From the NCBI RefSeq assembly GCF_051020985.1, contig NC_135001.1:21321896-21385895 (forward strand): 64,000 nucleotides of DNA. The letters run 5' to 3'. Shown piece by piece: positions 10,066 to 21,864 of this stretch. The stretch's first letter is position 1. Each line of letters starts with the position of its first letter. The translations under genes and the position numbers were made by a program. This DNA comes from Nomia melanderi. Its lineage: Eukaryota; Arthropoda; Insecta; Hymenoptera; Halictidae. The notes beneath the pieces are model-generated. The model did no database searches. It was not told where the DNA came from and worked only from the letters and a program-made list of their open reading frames with translations.

Positions 10066-11156
10066 TTTGATTGATGCTACGACGCGAATGTTTCCTAATG
10101 ATACATGTTTAAATATTTAATTTCAATATAATTGAAATACTTATAACTTGTAAGATAATTCACAATTAAAATTAAAATAATCATTACTTGTAAGATAATT
10201 CATATCGAATACAAGTGTTCAATAGCGTAATTAGATAATAGTGTAACGTAAGAATTGTGATACCAAATAATTAATAATTTTTCCTCTTTACCTTCGCTGC
10301 AGAAAGAACAAGTGACACATAAAACACAATGATGGGTGTCTTGAAAAATAATGAATAAATATAAGTGACAAACATTAGTAGTGAATAATAATAATAATAA
10401 CAACATACTAATAATGTGTCTTGAATCTCCAATAACAACAAGAATCCGTCTCTTTTCCGTGAAATTGTCTACGAACATTCCATTCCATTACCAGAAAATC
10501 ATCTAGTCCTCATTTATTCGACCATTACAGTGATCTCGCGCGCAGTGTGCATCGCGTCGACGTCGAAAGACGCGCAAGAAGTGGGTCACCGAAGGGACAG
10601 TTAAATTATCCTACGTTCGAAGTATATCGGCGAAAAGCTGTAGGTAACTCGATGTTTCTGATAAATGGACCGAGATAAAAGGGAAGTCGAGGCATTATGG
10701 AACTCCGCTCAGCCTTTTGTGAGTTCGGGAGCCAACCGTGTCATTATATTGCCATTACCTTCGGCTTAGTATCTCGTTTAACAGTCGCTCTCGTAGTTAC
10801 ACAATTCCGGTGGCCGGTAAAACGAAAAGAGAGCCTGGGCTCTCTCTCTTTCTCTCTTCGACCGGAAACACACTTTAGTCGGGTCGAATCGTTGAAATTT
10901 TTCCGTATTAAATTGCCTCTTCGAGGTTCCAGAATAACCTTTTCTATTATACAGTGGCTTGATATCTTAAACTTCATCTCGCTATTGTTCCTTCCTTTAA
11001 TCGATCGTTCGCAGGAAAAAAATCACACACGATATGAATTACAAATGCGATCTTCATTTGCATAGATACAAATATAGTTTAATTTATAGGGGAAATATGC
11101 GATTTAAGTAGGCACAGGTTTGTTTTTTTTATTCATTCAACTGTGCGCGATAAGTG
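10066..11156. other. Unique sequence, no gene recognised
   Basis: AT-rich to about 10500, then moderately GC-rich. A 122-codon open frame at 10697-11065 (+) overlaps a 77-codon frame on the other strand and has no recognisable domain. The stretch 10230-10340 weakly resembles 18770-18850 and 52960-53040, perhaps an old dispersed repeat. Confidence 0.4.
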
Positions 11157-11645
11157 TTTTGACCCTTTGGAAATAAATGTCACCGTATGGGTCGCACGGG
11201 GAGTTAATTATGTCATTTAATTTACTAGTTGCTAACTTAGTAACTACTATAATTTTACTAACTTATTAATGTCATTTCACTGGTTTGATAATTGGCAAAA
11301 TTATAAAGTTTCATATACACTATCAAAATTATATAAGAAAATACTACAACAATAACAATATCCTTCAATTCGTCTATCGTTCGTATTAATGTCAATTAAA
11401 AATTATTATGAATATTTCATCAGAGAGGAATAGATATACGTAGCGTTGAGTGGTATTCGTAAATTGAATAAAAATGAGAAAACGTTCTATCATAATGTAT
11501 AATCCGAGGTATAAATAAAGGGAAAGTCACAGAAAATATGAAAACCTCCATTAACGATTATATTTGTCGCTATCAAAAGATAGCATTTTTTCGACAAAAT
11601 TTTCAGCGTCGTTCACAGCGACGTTGACACTTTAAAGGTCAAAGG
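11157..11645. other. AT-rich spacer with element-like remnants
   Basis: TGACCCTTTGGAAAT near 11160 and GGTCAAAGG near 11637 may be decayed ends of an unrecognised element. No gene is visible. Confidence 0.3.
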
Positions 11646-11942
11646 CTAACCCTTTCCGATATGATTTAATCAATTGTGCAATTATGCATGACAGAAGTAT
11701 TTTATTTTTATTAAAGAAAACAATGTATTTCATTTTGCGATTTATAAATTTTGTTCATTAGAAGAATATTAATTAAAAGTAATATAGCACAGTACTACTA
11801 TTATACCAATTTATTCTCGATCAGAAACTGCACGAATTTCGTACATGCGAAAACGTTACCTGCAACTGTAATCGCACGACGAGCGTAGCTTTGTAACGAA
11901 ACACTAATGAGCTGTATTCGTCATTTTACCGCGAGCGGTTAA
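11646..11942 (-). mobile_element. TTAA element, family Q (Q1)
   Basis: Starts CTAACCCTTTCCGATATG and ends GCGAGCGGTTAA. The right side (ACGAGCGTAGCTT, then AATGAGCTGTATTCGTCATT) matches Q2 at 33860-33942. The imperfect dyad ATGA...TCAT lies about 17 bases inside the right TTAA. Confidence 0.65.
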
Positions 11943-12361
11943 TTAATTTTTGGCCAGAGGCGCATCGATGTCTTCCCACCTTGCAACGTGTCGATAAACC
12001 GGGCCCCGGCGAAGAATCGAATTCCCGCGTGGACGCAGCATCGTTCCCGGTGGCGCTGTTAATTAATGAAAAGATCGTGTAAAGTGGCGTGCAGGTCGGC
12101 TGGTGTGCGTCGAGCCGGACACGGGGAGTACAGCAACGCGGCCGAGCGTGTCTGTGCCGGCGCAATTAACATACTGCGGGGGCAGGCTCCCCTGACAAAG
12201 GATAATCGCCTTCGCCCCATTCCCGCGGCGGCCTTACAACTTCTGAATGTTATTAAACGTAATTTAATATCTGGCCGAGCCCAGCGCGGGATCCCTCGTG
12301 GAATTTACGGCGTAGCCAGGACGATATCCTATTAAATTGTACGAACGCTAGCTAGCTCGAC
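11943..12361. other. GC-rich island
   Basis: GC-rich unique DNA with AATTAA interruptions and no recognised gene. A 89-codon plus-strand frame (12066-12335) and a 79-codon minus-strand frame overlap; neither is convincing. Confidence 0.35.
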
Positions 12362-13060
12362 GACATACCCCTAGTGGTCAGAGGTCGAGCTTACTTTTAT
12401 ACGCAACGGAGCTTCCCTCCTCATTTTGCCTCCACGAGCAATTCTTTTTCTGCAATTTCAGAGAATGGACTTTTTTTATTGGAAATGTCCTAGGACAATA
12501 TATTTAAGTTTTTTGACAATGTTGCTGCAGGATATACTAATAGTGGTCAGAGGTCATGCTTACTTTTAGCTTCCCTCCTCATTTTGCCTCCACGAGCAAT
12601 TCTTTCTCTGCAATTTCAGAGAATGGACTTTTTTTATTGGAAATGTCTTCGGACAATATATTTAAGTTTTTTGACAATGTTGCTAGTGGATATACTAATA
12701 GAGGTCAGAGGTCGTGTTTACTTTTATACGCAACGAAGCTTCCCTTCTCAGTTTGCTCGTAAGCAATTCTTTTTCTGCAATTTCAGAGAATGGGCTTTTT
12801 TTATTGGAAACATTCTTGGACAATATATTTAAGTTTTTTGATAATGTTGCTACAGGATATATTAATAGTAGTCAAAGGTCATGCTTACTTTTATACGCAA
12901 TGAAGCTTCCCTTCTCATTTCGCCCCGTAAGCAATTTCTCTTCTGAATTTGAAGAAGATCGACCTTTGTTATTGAAAGCATTTTCAAAGAATATACTTAA
13001 GTTTCACATTAAAGTTTTACATTAAAGAAAGTGCTACTGGTCAAATGAAAGAAAGTGGGT
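12362..13060. repeat. Tandem array, family W, about 158-169 bp unit, four copies
   Basis: The marker GTGGTCAGAGGTC (with variants) is at 12374, 12543, 12701 and 12868. Units carry ACTTTTATACGCAACGAAGC, GCAATTTCAGAGAATGG and GACAATATATTTAAGTTTTT. The last copy ends in a tail, CACATTAAAGTTTTACATTA, followed by AGAAAGTGCTACT. The same unit and tail occur once at 29258-29511, so this is a dispersed element amplified locally. Confidence 0.9.
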
Positions 13061-13847
13061 TAATAATATTATAATGGAACCGTTGACAAAACCTTGAAAC
13101 AAAGGAACAATTGATTTCAAACTGATCGGTCTCTCCGTCATTTAAATCAACGGATTCCCCTTCGATTTCTTTCTTCAAACGAGCGTTTTAAATTTACATA
13201 TTTATTTATTTGCTCCACGATCGCGAACTTGGTTGCATTTAAAGTATAACTGCCGGTGAAAAGTTTAGAACCAGATATGTAACGTCATAAATGAAACATT
13301 ATATCTCTTACAAACATATTACATAAAATAAAATAACACAACCCCTTAAATTCTCCATTAAAAGTTATTTACAAAAAATAGAAGTTTCTTTCGTACATTT
13401 CTTACTTCGACAGAGAATACACGCCGCGTGAAAATACTCTTAGTCTTTGCCTAACACCTAGTCCGAGTGCGCGCGCGCGAGCGAGCGGTCGTCGTGGGCG
13501 GCATCCGTTTCACTTTCTTCGAAGCAGGAAGAGCTTACCCGCGGCCCGGACTCGGTTGCGTAACTTCAATCAGCTTTTACACCGTTCGTCCGTGATTTGA
13601 ACGCGCTCGTTGAGCCGCGGACGCGACCCACTTCGCTACACGCGTCGTGTAAACCGCGAACGTTTTCGTTTCGATTCATTCACCGACTTTTCGGAATAAA
13701 CGGGGGTCAACGGGTTCTTCTTTTGTTTCGTCAGTGATTATTCGAAATGTAGTTGAATTTTTATGACTCGGGACACTCTGTGACTAGCGACATTTCAAAA
13801 TTCTCTTCCGTGCTGATATTAAAATCTTTAGAACTTGATTAATTAGG
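13061..13847. other. Unique sequence with GC-rich core
   Basis: The core (about 13440-13700) is GC- and CpG-rich with a short CG-dinucleotide run near 13470. No gene or repeat recognised. Confidence 0.35.
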
Positions 13848-14200
13848 GTACTCGAAGGTCTCCACGTATTTAAAATATTTGAATTTCTCTAATTACAATA
13901 TGGGTACTTGATTATAATTTCGAATCGATTTAAAGTCATTCTCAATTGTACTCGAAGCTCTCCACGTATTTAAAATATCTGAATTCCCCTAATTATAATA
14001 TGGGTACTTGATTATAATTTCGAATCGATTTAAAGTCATTCTGAATCGTACTCGAAGCTCTCCACGTATTTAAAATATTCGAATTTCTATAATTACAATA
14101 TGAGTACTTGATCATAATTTCGAATCGATTTAAAGTCATTCTGAATTGTCTAAATTTCAATTGAAAGCTATTTAAAGCCAAAGATAAACTTAAAGTCATT
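13848..14200. repeat. Tandem array, 100-bp unit, three copies plus remnant
   Basis: GTACTCGAAGNTCTCCACG starts at 13848, 13948 and 14048, exactly 100 bases apart. Each unit ends TTCGAATCGATTTAAAGTCA. A decayed part-copy follows to about 14200. Confidence 0.95.
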
Positions 14201-14410
14201 CCCAGTCACCCGAATCTAGATTGACAGTAACCATTTGTTGACCAGACAAATTTGGTAACTTACTTCTAGCCCTTTGTCGACGAATGTCGGCATTTTGCTG
14301 AGATCAAATTTCCACGTTTGGATTACCCAGTTGTGAACAAATGAATGAACTATTACAGCAAGAAATCAGTACACAGTTTCCTTATTCTCTATGGTTTAAG
14401 CACTCAGTGT
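14201..14410 (+). repeat. Family F left-end fragment
   Basis: CCCTTTGTCGACGAATGTCGGCATTTTG near 14270 (one run with a break at the dyad) corresponds to the family F end GCGGACGAATGTCGACATT. Only about 140 bp is recognisable. Confidence 0.5.
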
Positions 14411-14540
14411 TTAATTTAGCAGAATTCGCAAAAGGTTTAGTACACTTTCAACAATCTTCGTCCGCAAATGTTTAAATACTTTAATGAATCTCAAAGAAAC
14501 TACCCTCAAATTATTCGATTTTCCACACATTTTGTGACTC
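14411..14540 (+). repeat. Family U fragment
   Basis: Matches U1 interior: AAAGAAACTACCCTCAAATT and TTTTCCACACAT. No terminal TTAA is retained. Confidence 0.5.
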
Positions 14541-15113
14541 GCATCGCGTTTCAAATAGCGGGGTGACGGAACTTCCTCCAGAAATGAACGAATCTCGGTC
14601 CGAATGTGGAGCACGCGTGAAACCGAGATCGCATTTTGAACGTCCGTAAGACAACGAAGCAAATAATTAACGGCGGCCACGAGCGAACGGTGCAATTACG
14701 GGGTTCCGGATGACGGGTCGTCATAGAAACCCTCTGGACAGAGCGTCGCTTTCTCGCTGCATTTCACATCTCTCCCCTATTGTCTCCGATGGACCGTCCC
14801 CGGTGTTGGAAATTGCTCTAATAAACTTAGCCGCGGTTACACGATCGTAACGGTGCCCAGAGGAGAGTGGATACAATGAAAGCGAGAGGTCGGCGAGGTG
14901 GCGGAGGGAGCCGAGGGGGCTGATGATCCATCGTCGCGTGATTGTCCACCGTTCTTTTCGACGAACCAACATAGACGGCTCCGGTTAATTGCCTGACCCT
15001 ATTCCGATCAATTATTTACTCGCACCGCCAAAGGAAATTTCTTTTACGGCCCGAGGAAACCTTCCGCTCCATCCGGAACGTATCGAGTTTCCCTTTCGAT
15101 GGGGGTCGAAATT
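14541..15113. other. GC-rich unique sequence
   Basis: No gene or repeat recognised. Open frames of about 80-95 codons on the minus strand are uninformative. Confidence 0.35.
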
Positions 15114-15260
15114 AAACCCTTGTCTTATGATTCCTTTCGTAATTAATTAACCCGTTGGCCTATGATTTCTTCTACAGCTCTGATCGATACGACCACTTTG
15201 TCGTTGATATTTTATTTGAGAAATAGAAAAATTCTAAGCATATTTTACGTCTATTCATTT
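15114..15260 (-). repeat. Two family E ends in succession
   Basis: TTAAACCCTTGTCTTATGATT at 15115 is followed by TTAACCCGTTGGCCTATGAT at about 15148. The second run, through ACTTTGTCGTTGATAT and GAAAAATTCTAAGCATAT, is the inverse of the right end of E4 (60860-60974). Confidence 0.6.
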
Positions 15261-15323
15261 TGTTAGCCTAACTGGCCTACTTCTGAAGGAAACAGCTTCC
15301 AACCCTTTGCGAGTGTGCATTCT

Positions 15324-15542
15324 TTAACACTAGAACTACCGGGCATTTAATACGAAATATGCAATTCCCTTCAAAATTGTAGCAATAGATTATTTTCAGT
15401 TACTTCAGACAGTATAGTACTCAAATGAAACTATTTATTTTCAAACTCATTTCGAATATTCAATACGTCGAAGATATCGATAATTACTAAACAAAAAAAT
15501 CGAAACCAGTTATTTTGACTGGCACGGTAGTTCTAGTGTTAA
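15324..15542 (-). mobile_element. Family B element, full length (B4)
   Basis: The ends TTAACACTAGAACTACCG and CGGTAGTTCTAGTGTTAA are exact inverses, 18 bp long. The right-end dyad (CCAGTTA, TTT, TGACTGG) lies 20 bases inside TTAA with one mismatch. Length is 219 bp. Confidence 0.9.
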
Positions 15543-16970
15543 AGCGTAACCGTTAACGATAGAAAAATAATATTCAGAAGTAAGAAAGCAGACAATATGG
15601 CCGAAGAAGCGATAACTGACCTAGAAACCGAAATTAAAAGACAAATTCCTTTCAAAGACCTCCTGATATCAAATTATATCACCAAAAAAGAAAATTTCTA
15701 GACCTGTAAGGGGTACAATTTACTCGAAACCACTTTCGCAACATGCGTAGAATTTCTGTGTGCTTTATTATAATTTATTATCAGCGAATGTTTCAATTCA
15801 CGTTCAAGCTCGCAGAAATGTTTGCTGTGGAAAAGGGGATGGCCAAGTGGAAAAGTTTCAGAAGACCTGTACTGTATTATACCGTATTATGATTAAATTT
15901 AATTATAATATACTATACTGTGAATAAATAATATTAAATTAATACAAAATAATCGAGAGACGTTTATTTCGATCAGCTTCCGTTTCAGATCTTTCTCGAG
16001 AAATCGGCAAGACACCGAACGCCAAAAAGTTAGTTCCAAGAACAGAAAGAAGAAGCTGTTCCCGTATTTTCGCGCACCATTCGAAATCCTGCGTCAAGAT
16101 AAAGAAACGTGCTAATCGCGAGAACAAAGTAACACGCGACGGTCGTCGTTAAAACCTGCGCGCGATCCTCGTGACGCGTTTCCCGCCGGCAAAACAACGA
16201 AAACGTGTCCACGGAGCGTGACGACAAGGATTTTAGCACGTTCGCTAGCAGCGTCACATATTCGGACGATCGACGTTTTGTGTTTCGCGTGAAGAAAAGT
16301 GAAATGAAGAAAAGGAAAGTTCGCCCTTGGTGTAACGTGTAAGAAATTGACGAGATTGGAGTATTTTGATTATATTTTTTGATAATTTGATTATGTTGTT
16401 GCGCTGAATAAGGAAACTATGAAGCAGACAAATTGCACAAAGCATATTTTATACGAATGACAAAAGTGCATTTGTCTTTCGAAAGATTGCAAAACAAATT
16501 CTAAAATGAAAGTTGTAGGTAATAGCTCTGGTGTTGCAGTATTTATAGTTCTAATTAGCTCCAGTCTATAAAATATTCTAACTTGTGCCTGCGAGGACTG
16601 CCACTGATGCAAATGTGGGTAACAAACGTGTTAACAAAGAACATAAAGACCGGAGCGCGACGGTAACTCACGCGCACGATTTGCAGTGATATTCGCACGC
16701 GATAACGGCAGCGAGTATCGCGAGGCGGCTCGGATCACGGAATTTCGCGGTGCGTTCGCAACGGCGACTATGAAATCGAATCCACACGCTTCGGAGAGTA
16801 CTTTCCATTACCGAGAAATTATTTAAGTGTATTTAACATCGAGTACGAAGTAAAAATAGAACGCACGCGAGGAACGAGCAATATTTATCGGACAACCTTT
16901 GAGCGTGCTAACGGATGGTGATTATTCATTGATTTCTTCGATGACTTCGGGGCATTCTTTATAGTAAAAA
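15543..16970. other. Unique sequence, no gene recognised
   Basis: Largely AT-rich with a GC-richer part at 16040-16260 and 16640-16770. Several minus-strand open frames of 60-75 codons at 15939-16612 share no repeat or known domain. Nothing further is supported. Confidence 0.4.
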
Positions 16971-17535
16971 CTACCTATGAACAATTTAGTAACCATCAAC
17001 GTTGTCACGTGAGAAATTGAATTTTTAAATTTTGCCAAATTAATTGGGTCCTTTAATGACAAACAGTTTTAATAGTAGAAACTACCTATGAACAATTTAG
17101 TAACCATCAACGTTGTCACGTGAGAAATTGAATTTTTAAATTTTGCCAAATTTATAGGTTCCTTTAATGACAAACAGTTTTAATAGTAGAAACTACCTAT
17201 CAACAATTTAGTCACTATCGACGTTTTTACACAAAAACATGAATTTTCAACTTTTGCCAAATTAATTGGGTCCTTTAATGACAAACTACCTATTAACAAT
17301 TTAGTAACCCTCCATATTGTCACACAGAAACATGAATGTTTAATTTTTGCCAAATTAATCGAGTTCCTTAACGACAAACTACCTATGAAAAATTCAGTAA
17401 CCCTCCATATTGTCACACAAAAACATGAATGTTTAATTTTTGCCAAATTAATCAAGTTCCTTAACATTTGCCAAACTACGTATGAAAAATTCAGTAACCC
17501 TCCATACTGTCGCATGAAAACTCGAATTTTCGGCT
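16971..17535. repeat. Tandem array, 93-111 bp unit, six copies
   Basis: ACTACCTATGAACAATT (with variants) starts at 16971, 17081, 17192, 17285, 17378 and 17475. Units contain GTAACCATCAACGTTGTCAC and TTTTGCCAAATTAATTGG. The later copies lost about 18 bp. A 129-codon minus-strand frame over 17180-17569 is an internally repetitive by-product. Confidence 0.95.
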
Positions 17536-18025
17536 GTTGTCGACGCGCGACGCGGCGTGGAATGCTCACGGATTCCTCGGCGAGAGAGGCTCAGGCCCGC
17601 AGGAGCGTTGCAGTGGCTCCGTCTCCCTCGTGAATTATTTTCTGCGGGCCTATGGGCGCGGAGCGGGTCGAAGCGAGGACCGTTAAAAAGAAGGCGAAAA
17701 TCGGAGTACAAACAGAATCGAATGAGCGGAGCCGAAGGGGGCCGAGGGGCACGGGTTACAACGAGCGTTTAGCCTTGACATTCGCCTCCCACATCCTGCC
17801 GACCGGACAGTGGCTCTCATCCGGCTGGACTCGAGATAAGCTTACCTGTTTACGGGGCGACAACTGTTTGATGCGTTCCAGCTGAACGACTCTCTTCGGA
17901 ATACCGGTGAAACGTTTCGACTTTATGGTAGCTGGCATTTCTTCTCGGAATATATACAGGGTGGGTTGTTCGGTATGCGGTAATTTTGCGTGACTGTTCG
18001 TGCTTAGAATTCGTCGTTTAACGCG
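17536..18025. other. GC-rich island
   Basis: Unique GC-rich DNA with overlapping open frames on both strands and no recognised protein. ATACAGGGTGGG near 17954 resembles the terminal motif of some insect DNA transposons, but no partner end was found. Confidence 0.35.
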
Positions 18026-18153
18026 TTAACCCTTTGCGAAGATTTGAAATGTATAAAACCTTTAACAGTTTCATGTCCGGTGACACCACGTGGTGTCATT
18101 TGCAGTCCGTTTATTATTTGACCTCAACGTGATGCTATTGGAAATTACACGTA
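18026..18153 (+). repeat. Family L fragment with perfect 18-bp palindrome
   Basis: TGACACCACGTGGTGTCA (18081-18098) is a perfect palindrome with an E-box core (CACGTG). It begins 19 bases inside TTAACAGTTTCATGTCC (18062). A second TTAACCCTTTGCG start lies at 18026. The right end of this family was not identified. Confidence 0.55.
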
Positions 18154-18385
18154 TTAACCCCTTGCCCTACAACTGAGACTCGTGATGAAGATTTTCAACA
18201 TGATTCAACAAATATGTATATTACTCAGTTCATTCGAATTCAAAGTTATTATTCTTCTATAATCAACTGTTATACTTAAAGGAAATAGAGGCATAACATA
18301 TGCTTAGGATTTTTCTTTTTCCAATAAATTATTAACGACAAAGTAGCCTTATCGAGTTGAGAAAAAACGTATTGACATATATCAT
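18154..18385 (+). mobile_element. Family E element, right end decayed (E2)
   Basis: Starts TTAACCCCTTGCCCTACAA and continues TGAGACTCGTGATGAAGAT and TTTTCAACATGATTCAACAA, matching E4. Similarity ends near CGACAAAGTAGCCTTATCGA, and no closing TTAA in the expected context is present. Confidence 0.65.
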
Positions 18386-18667
18386 TTAATGAAAAGCAGC
18401 TAAGTTTATTATGTTGTAATGAATTTTATATTTTATATTTGTACATTTTAATGAACTTTGCAAAAAGTTCCGGCGACAGAGAACATTTTTGTGAACCATG
18501 CGGACAGTGTTAGATGAAGCTGAATTCTATATCGATCGCATAAATAATAAACATAAGGAAACTACGTACTCTTGCTGTTTGAGTAATTAGGTCACTCGTT
18601 TGCCACCTACTGTTCCAAATATGAAAATCTAATCTCGAAATGTCGACGTTCGTCTGCAAGGGGTTAA
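18386..18667 (-). repeat. AT-rich spacer and family F end
   Basis: From about 18550 to 18667 the sequence is a family F end in reverse: GAGTAATTAGGTCACTCGTT, then AAATGTCGACGTTCGTCTGC and AAGGGGTTAA. It matches 26800-26919. Confidence 0.6.
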
Positions 18668-18910
18668 TTGTCAAAGTGGTTGTCGATGACTGGCGTTTCC
18701 AGTTTGTTTGGAAACAATTGAAATATGTAAAATCATCAGTGTCGAATGGAAATGATTAATAACATAAGTAGCTAGGTAATACTGTAATTTACAAATCGTG
18801 TCTCCATTTATCTTCGTTGCGAAAGAATAAGAGGCACAACATTGCGGTAGCAAGTAGTACAGTTATAAGGTAAGAGTTGGCATTCGAGTTTTTGAAGTTT
18901 AAGCTTATTA
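18668..18910. other. Possible old dispersed repeat
   Basis: TTGCGAAAGAATAAGAGGCAC near 18817 and nearby sequence resemble 52960-53040 and 53430-53500 (CACTGCGAAAGAATAAAAAA). Weak similarity only. Confidence 0.3.
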
Positions 18911-19152
18911 TTAATCAGTTAACTGTGTTCGACGAGTATACACGTCATCTTAAGACTCTTAATGGTGCTAACTTTTTCAATGGATTACTTATTTTTTGAG
19001 ACAAACATGTAATTCTTCGTTTCGCTTTAGCTTTTCGTTAGGACAGATTTTAAGTGAATTTGGCCTGCAGTTAACGAGTATACACTTCATTATTTGATTT
19101 TATTGCGATAATGAGAGATTTTTCTAACTAAATTCCACATTTAACTGGTTAA
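18911..19152 (+). mobile_element. TTAA element, family O (O1)
   Basis: The left end TTAATCAGTTAACTGTG and the right end CACATTTAACTGGTTAA form a 17-bp inverted repeat. The dyad GACGAGTATACACGTC (18931-18946) lies 20 bases inside the left TTAA, and a second related block, ACGAGTATACACTTC, lies at 19076. Confidence 0.8.
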
Positions 19153-19307
19153 TTGATGTAACTGTATTCTAAAATACTTCGAAATAAGCTTAGTAAGAGT
19201 ACAGTTCGATACTTTTAGAATTATCAATGTGTAAAAGACATCGTTGACCATTTTGAAACAGAAACGTCTCGACGTGCGTGGCACGTCTTTCCAGCGCAAG
19301 AGGTTAA
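19153..19307 (-). mobile_element. TTAA element, family P, partial (P1)
   Basis: The right end reads GACGTGC-GTG-GCACGTC (19271-19287, a perfect 7+3+7 dyad), then TTTCCAGCGCAAGAGGTTAA. The dyad ends 20 bases from the TTAA. A second copy with a decayed dyad is at 23097-23134. The left end is not clear. Confidence 0.55.
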
Positions 19308-19860
19308 ACATCTGCGAAATAAAACTTTATTTAAAAATAACTTAAACTTTCAAGATATTCATCGAAAATTCCGTTGGAAACACAAATAATGCCCAAATCG
19401 CAGGCACGCTGAATGCCCACATAAGGGTCGAATTGTAGCAATTATTCATGTAAATCCCCCTCAAAACCATGCAATTTTTTAATCAACGCATAATTCAAGA
19501 GCAACTCTCATGCGCACAACACGCGTCAAACGAGAACGTATCGCTACACATCGAAAGAATTTTTTGCGCCTCCGTCCATCTAGTCGAATCTTCCTGAACA
19601 ATTTCTTCATTTGCATACCCTTTCTTGCGCGTGTCCGTCGCCGGCGGGTTCGCCTTGCTTTTCCTCCTCCTTGTATACCTTGTAAATATACATATAAAAA
19701 GAAATTCGACTTCAGGCGATGCTCGTTATTCCGTCGGAAATAAGACGAGCGACGCGAGTGCGCGACGTGGACAGCGGTGTTCCAGAGGCTTCCATCTGTG
19801 AACGCTGTACTCGACAAATTTTCACCGTAAATATGCATCGCTTTCCAATGAAACGTCAAT
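19308..19860. other. Unique sequence
   Basis: Overlapping open frames (77 codons +, 126 codons -) at 19479-19859 are basic and low-complexity, with no known domain. No repeat recognised. Confidence 0.35.
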
Positions 19861-20411
19861 GATGCTTATCGAAGCTGATGTGAACAATATTCGTATAAAT
19901 TAAGAGACACGATTATTCCATTCGAGCGCCAAACTCGATGTCGAATACTGAATTCTATAATTTCAATGGAGACATTTACCTCAACGTTGAACTCATTTAA
20001 CACTAAAAATAGACGGGTCAAATGACCCTGACGTCTTCCTCTTGCAATTATTAGAAAGGTAACAAATGTTTCTCCGAGAAATTAATACATAAATTCATTT
20101 ATCACTACGCAAATTGAATTGTATATCAATTAAAGTCTGAATTTTGCAATTATTAGAAAGCTAACAAATGTTTCTCTGAGACCTTATTAAAGAAATTTAT
20201 TTAGCACTACGAAAATTGAATTGTAAATTGATTAAAGTCTGAATTTTGCAATTATTAGAAAGCTAACAAATGTTTCTCCGAGAAATTATTAAAGAAATCC
20301 ATTTAGCACTACGCAAACTGAATTATAAATCAATTAAAGTCCGAACAGACGCACTCTTGGAGTTTCTACATTGAAATTTTCAAAAGTCAATTGCTCGGTA
20401 GTTTGCGTTAA
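19861..20411 (+). mobile_element. Family I element with duplicated left flank (I1)
   Basis: The element proper runs from TTAACACTAAAAATAG (19997) to CTCGGTAGTTTGCGTTAA (20411). The dyad GGGTCA-AA-TGACCC is at 20015-20028, 18 bases in. Inside are three direct copies of a unit of about 92-112 bp starting TTGCAATTATTAGAAAG (20042, 20154, 20246). The 136 bp before it match 37642-37779, so element and flank were copied together. Confidence 0.8.
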
Positions 20412-21400
20412 GTCCAGAGCCTAGAGAAAAGTTGAAATACAAAGGAACACAAAGAATGTTGCTCACACCGAAGCCTTGGTCGTCGCATTCGCTCATAATC
20501 CACTCAATATATCTTCGCGAGTGATCTCGCGGAGGAAAGAAAAAAGAATTTTTGCTTGGAATCAAATGGCAACTGAAAGTCGCCACTCCAGCGCGGAGAG
20601 TTAAATATTCGCGTTGCAATTAAAGAGCGCGCGCGTGAGAACAAGGAAAGACAGAGCAGAAGAGAGAGAGAGAGAAAGAGACTGTGTATGTGTGCGCTAA
20701 ACGATCGCGATTCGTGGAAGTTACGGTACTTTTCAGCGTGGCAACCTTAACTGGCTGGTCCTTAAAAGAAACGTGCCAAGGACGGCGACGATCGCGCGTC
20801 GACGCGGCGCGATGCGACGAAGACGCGACGCGACGCGACGCGACGGCTCTCCGGGATCTCTCGTTTATTAATTTACATGCGGTCCCGGCTTAAGGCGCCA
20901 GCCGGATGGACGAGGATCGAACGATCGCGATCTTCGTCGTCGCACCTCGTCTTCCGAGTAGCACAATTAATACGACTGGCACCGCGCGGGGTCGCTCGAC
21001 TTATCCGTGATTCGGTTTCACGGTCTTCGCACGTCCTCGCTGCCGTTATGCATACGATTGCGCAATCTCGGTATCGCTGCGGCTTGTTTTCACGGTAAAC
21101 CGAACGCGCGCGGCGGCGATCTGTGGGAAAATGTCGGCGAATCGTGAGTTTTTTTTTTTTTTTTTTTGGTGGACGAGAGAAACAACGTTCTTCCGTTTCG
21201 CGGAGTACGTTCGAATATAGTGGCACGGAACGTTTATCGAAAGCGTGACGTTACCCGATTCTAACGCGATCGTTATCGCGATACTTTCTGTTGGGGTTCG
21301 AGCGAACGATCGGTAATGAAAGTCGATAAGGATATACTGGACGTTGTACTAAATAAATCATATGTACAATAGATGTATACGTACAATAGATATAGACTAT
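20412..21400. other. GC-rich island with simple repeats
   Basis: CpG-rich from about 20580 to 21240. It includes a GA tract (20660-20682), a CGACG pentanucleotide tract near 20817-20846 and a run of 19 T at 21149-21167. Opposed open frames at 20873-21226 are Arg/Ser-rich and not recognised. It could be regulatory DNA. Confidence 0.4.
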
Positions 21401-21406
21401 ATATAT

Positions 21407-21640
21407 ATAATTTTATGTAGTTTTATATAGTTTTATGTAGTTTTGTATAGTTTTGTATAGTTTTGTATAGTTTTGTATAGTTTTATATAGTTTTATACAG
21501 TTTATATAGTTTTATATAATTTTATACAGTTTTGTACAGTTTTACGTAGTTTTATATAGTTTTCTATATTTTTATATAGTTTTATATAGTTTTATGTAGT
21601 TTTGTATAGTTCTATATAGTTTTATATATATATTGAAAAG
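21407..21640. repeat. 10-bp minisatellite
   Basis: About 23 copies of TATAGTTTTA and variants (TGTAGTTTTG and others) in a nearly uninterrupted array. Copies differ at two or three positions. Confidence 0.95.
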
Positions 21641-21651
21641 AAGAAAGTTAT

Positions 21652-21864
21652 TTAACATTAGGTTCATGGACATTTATTGTACACTTTATACCATTGTTCC
21701 CAGAAAAATAGATGTTCCTTCATTTCGGTCTTGAATTAATTAAAAGTAGACAATTGGGATACATATTCGTGTAATTCCATCAAAGTCGGCGTGAAGATTT
21801 GCTAAATAACATTTATAAAATTCAATATGCGTCAAATTGCCACGTTCAGTACATCCAGTGTTGA
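21652..21864 (-). mobile_element. Family N element (N2)
   Basis: The ends TTAACATTAGGTTCATGG and GTACATCCAGTGTTGA are decayed versions of the N ends. The interior matches N1 and N6 (TTATACCATTGTTCCCAGAA). The right-end dyad remnant is GCGTCAAATTGCCACG. Confidence 0.8.

Noticed and set aside
17180..17569. 129-codon minus-strand frame with repeated Cys/Phe-containing blocks
   Set aside because: Product of the 93-111 bp tandem array.
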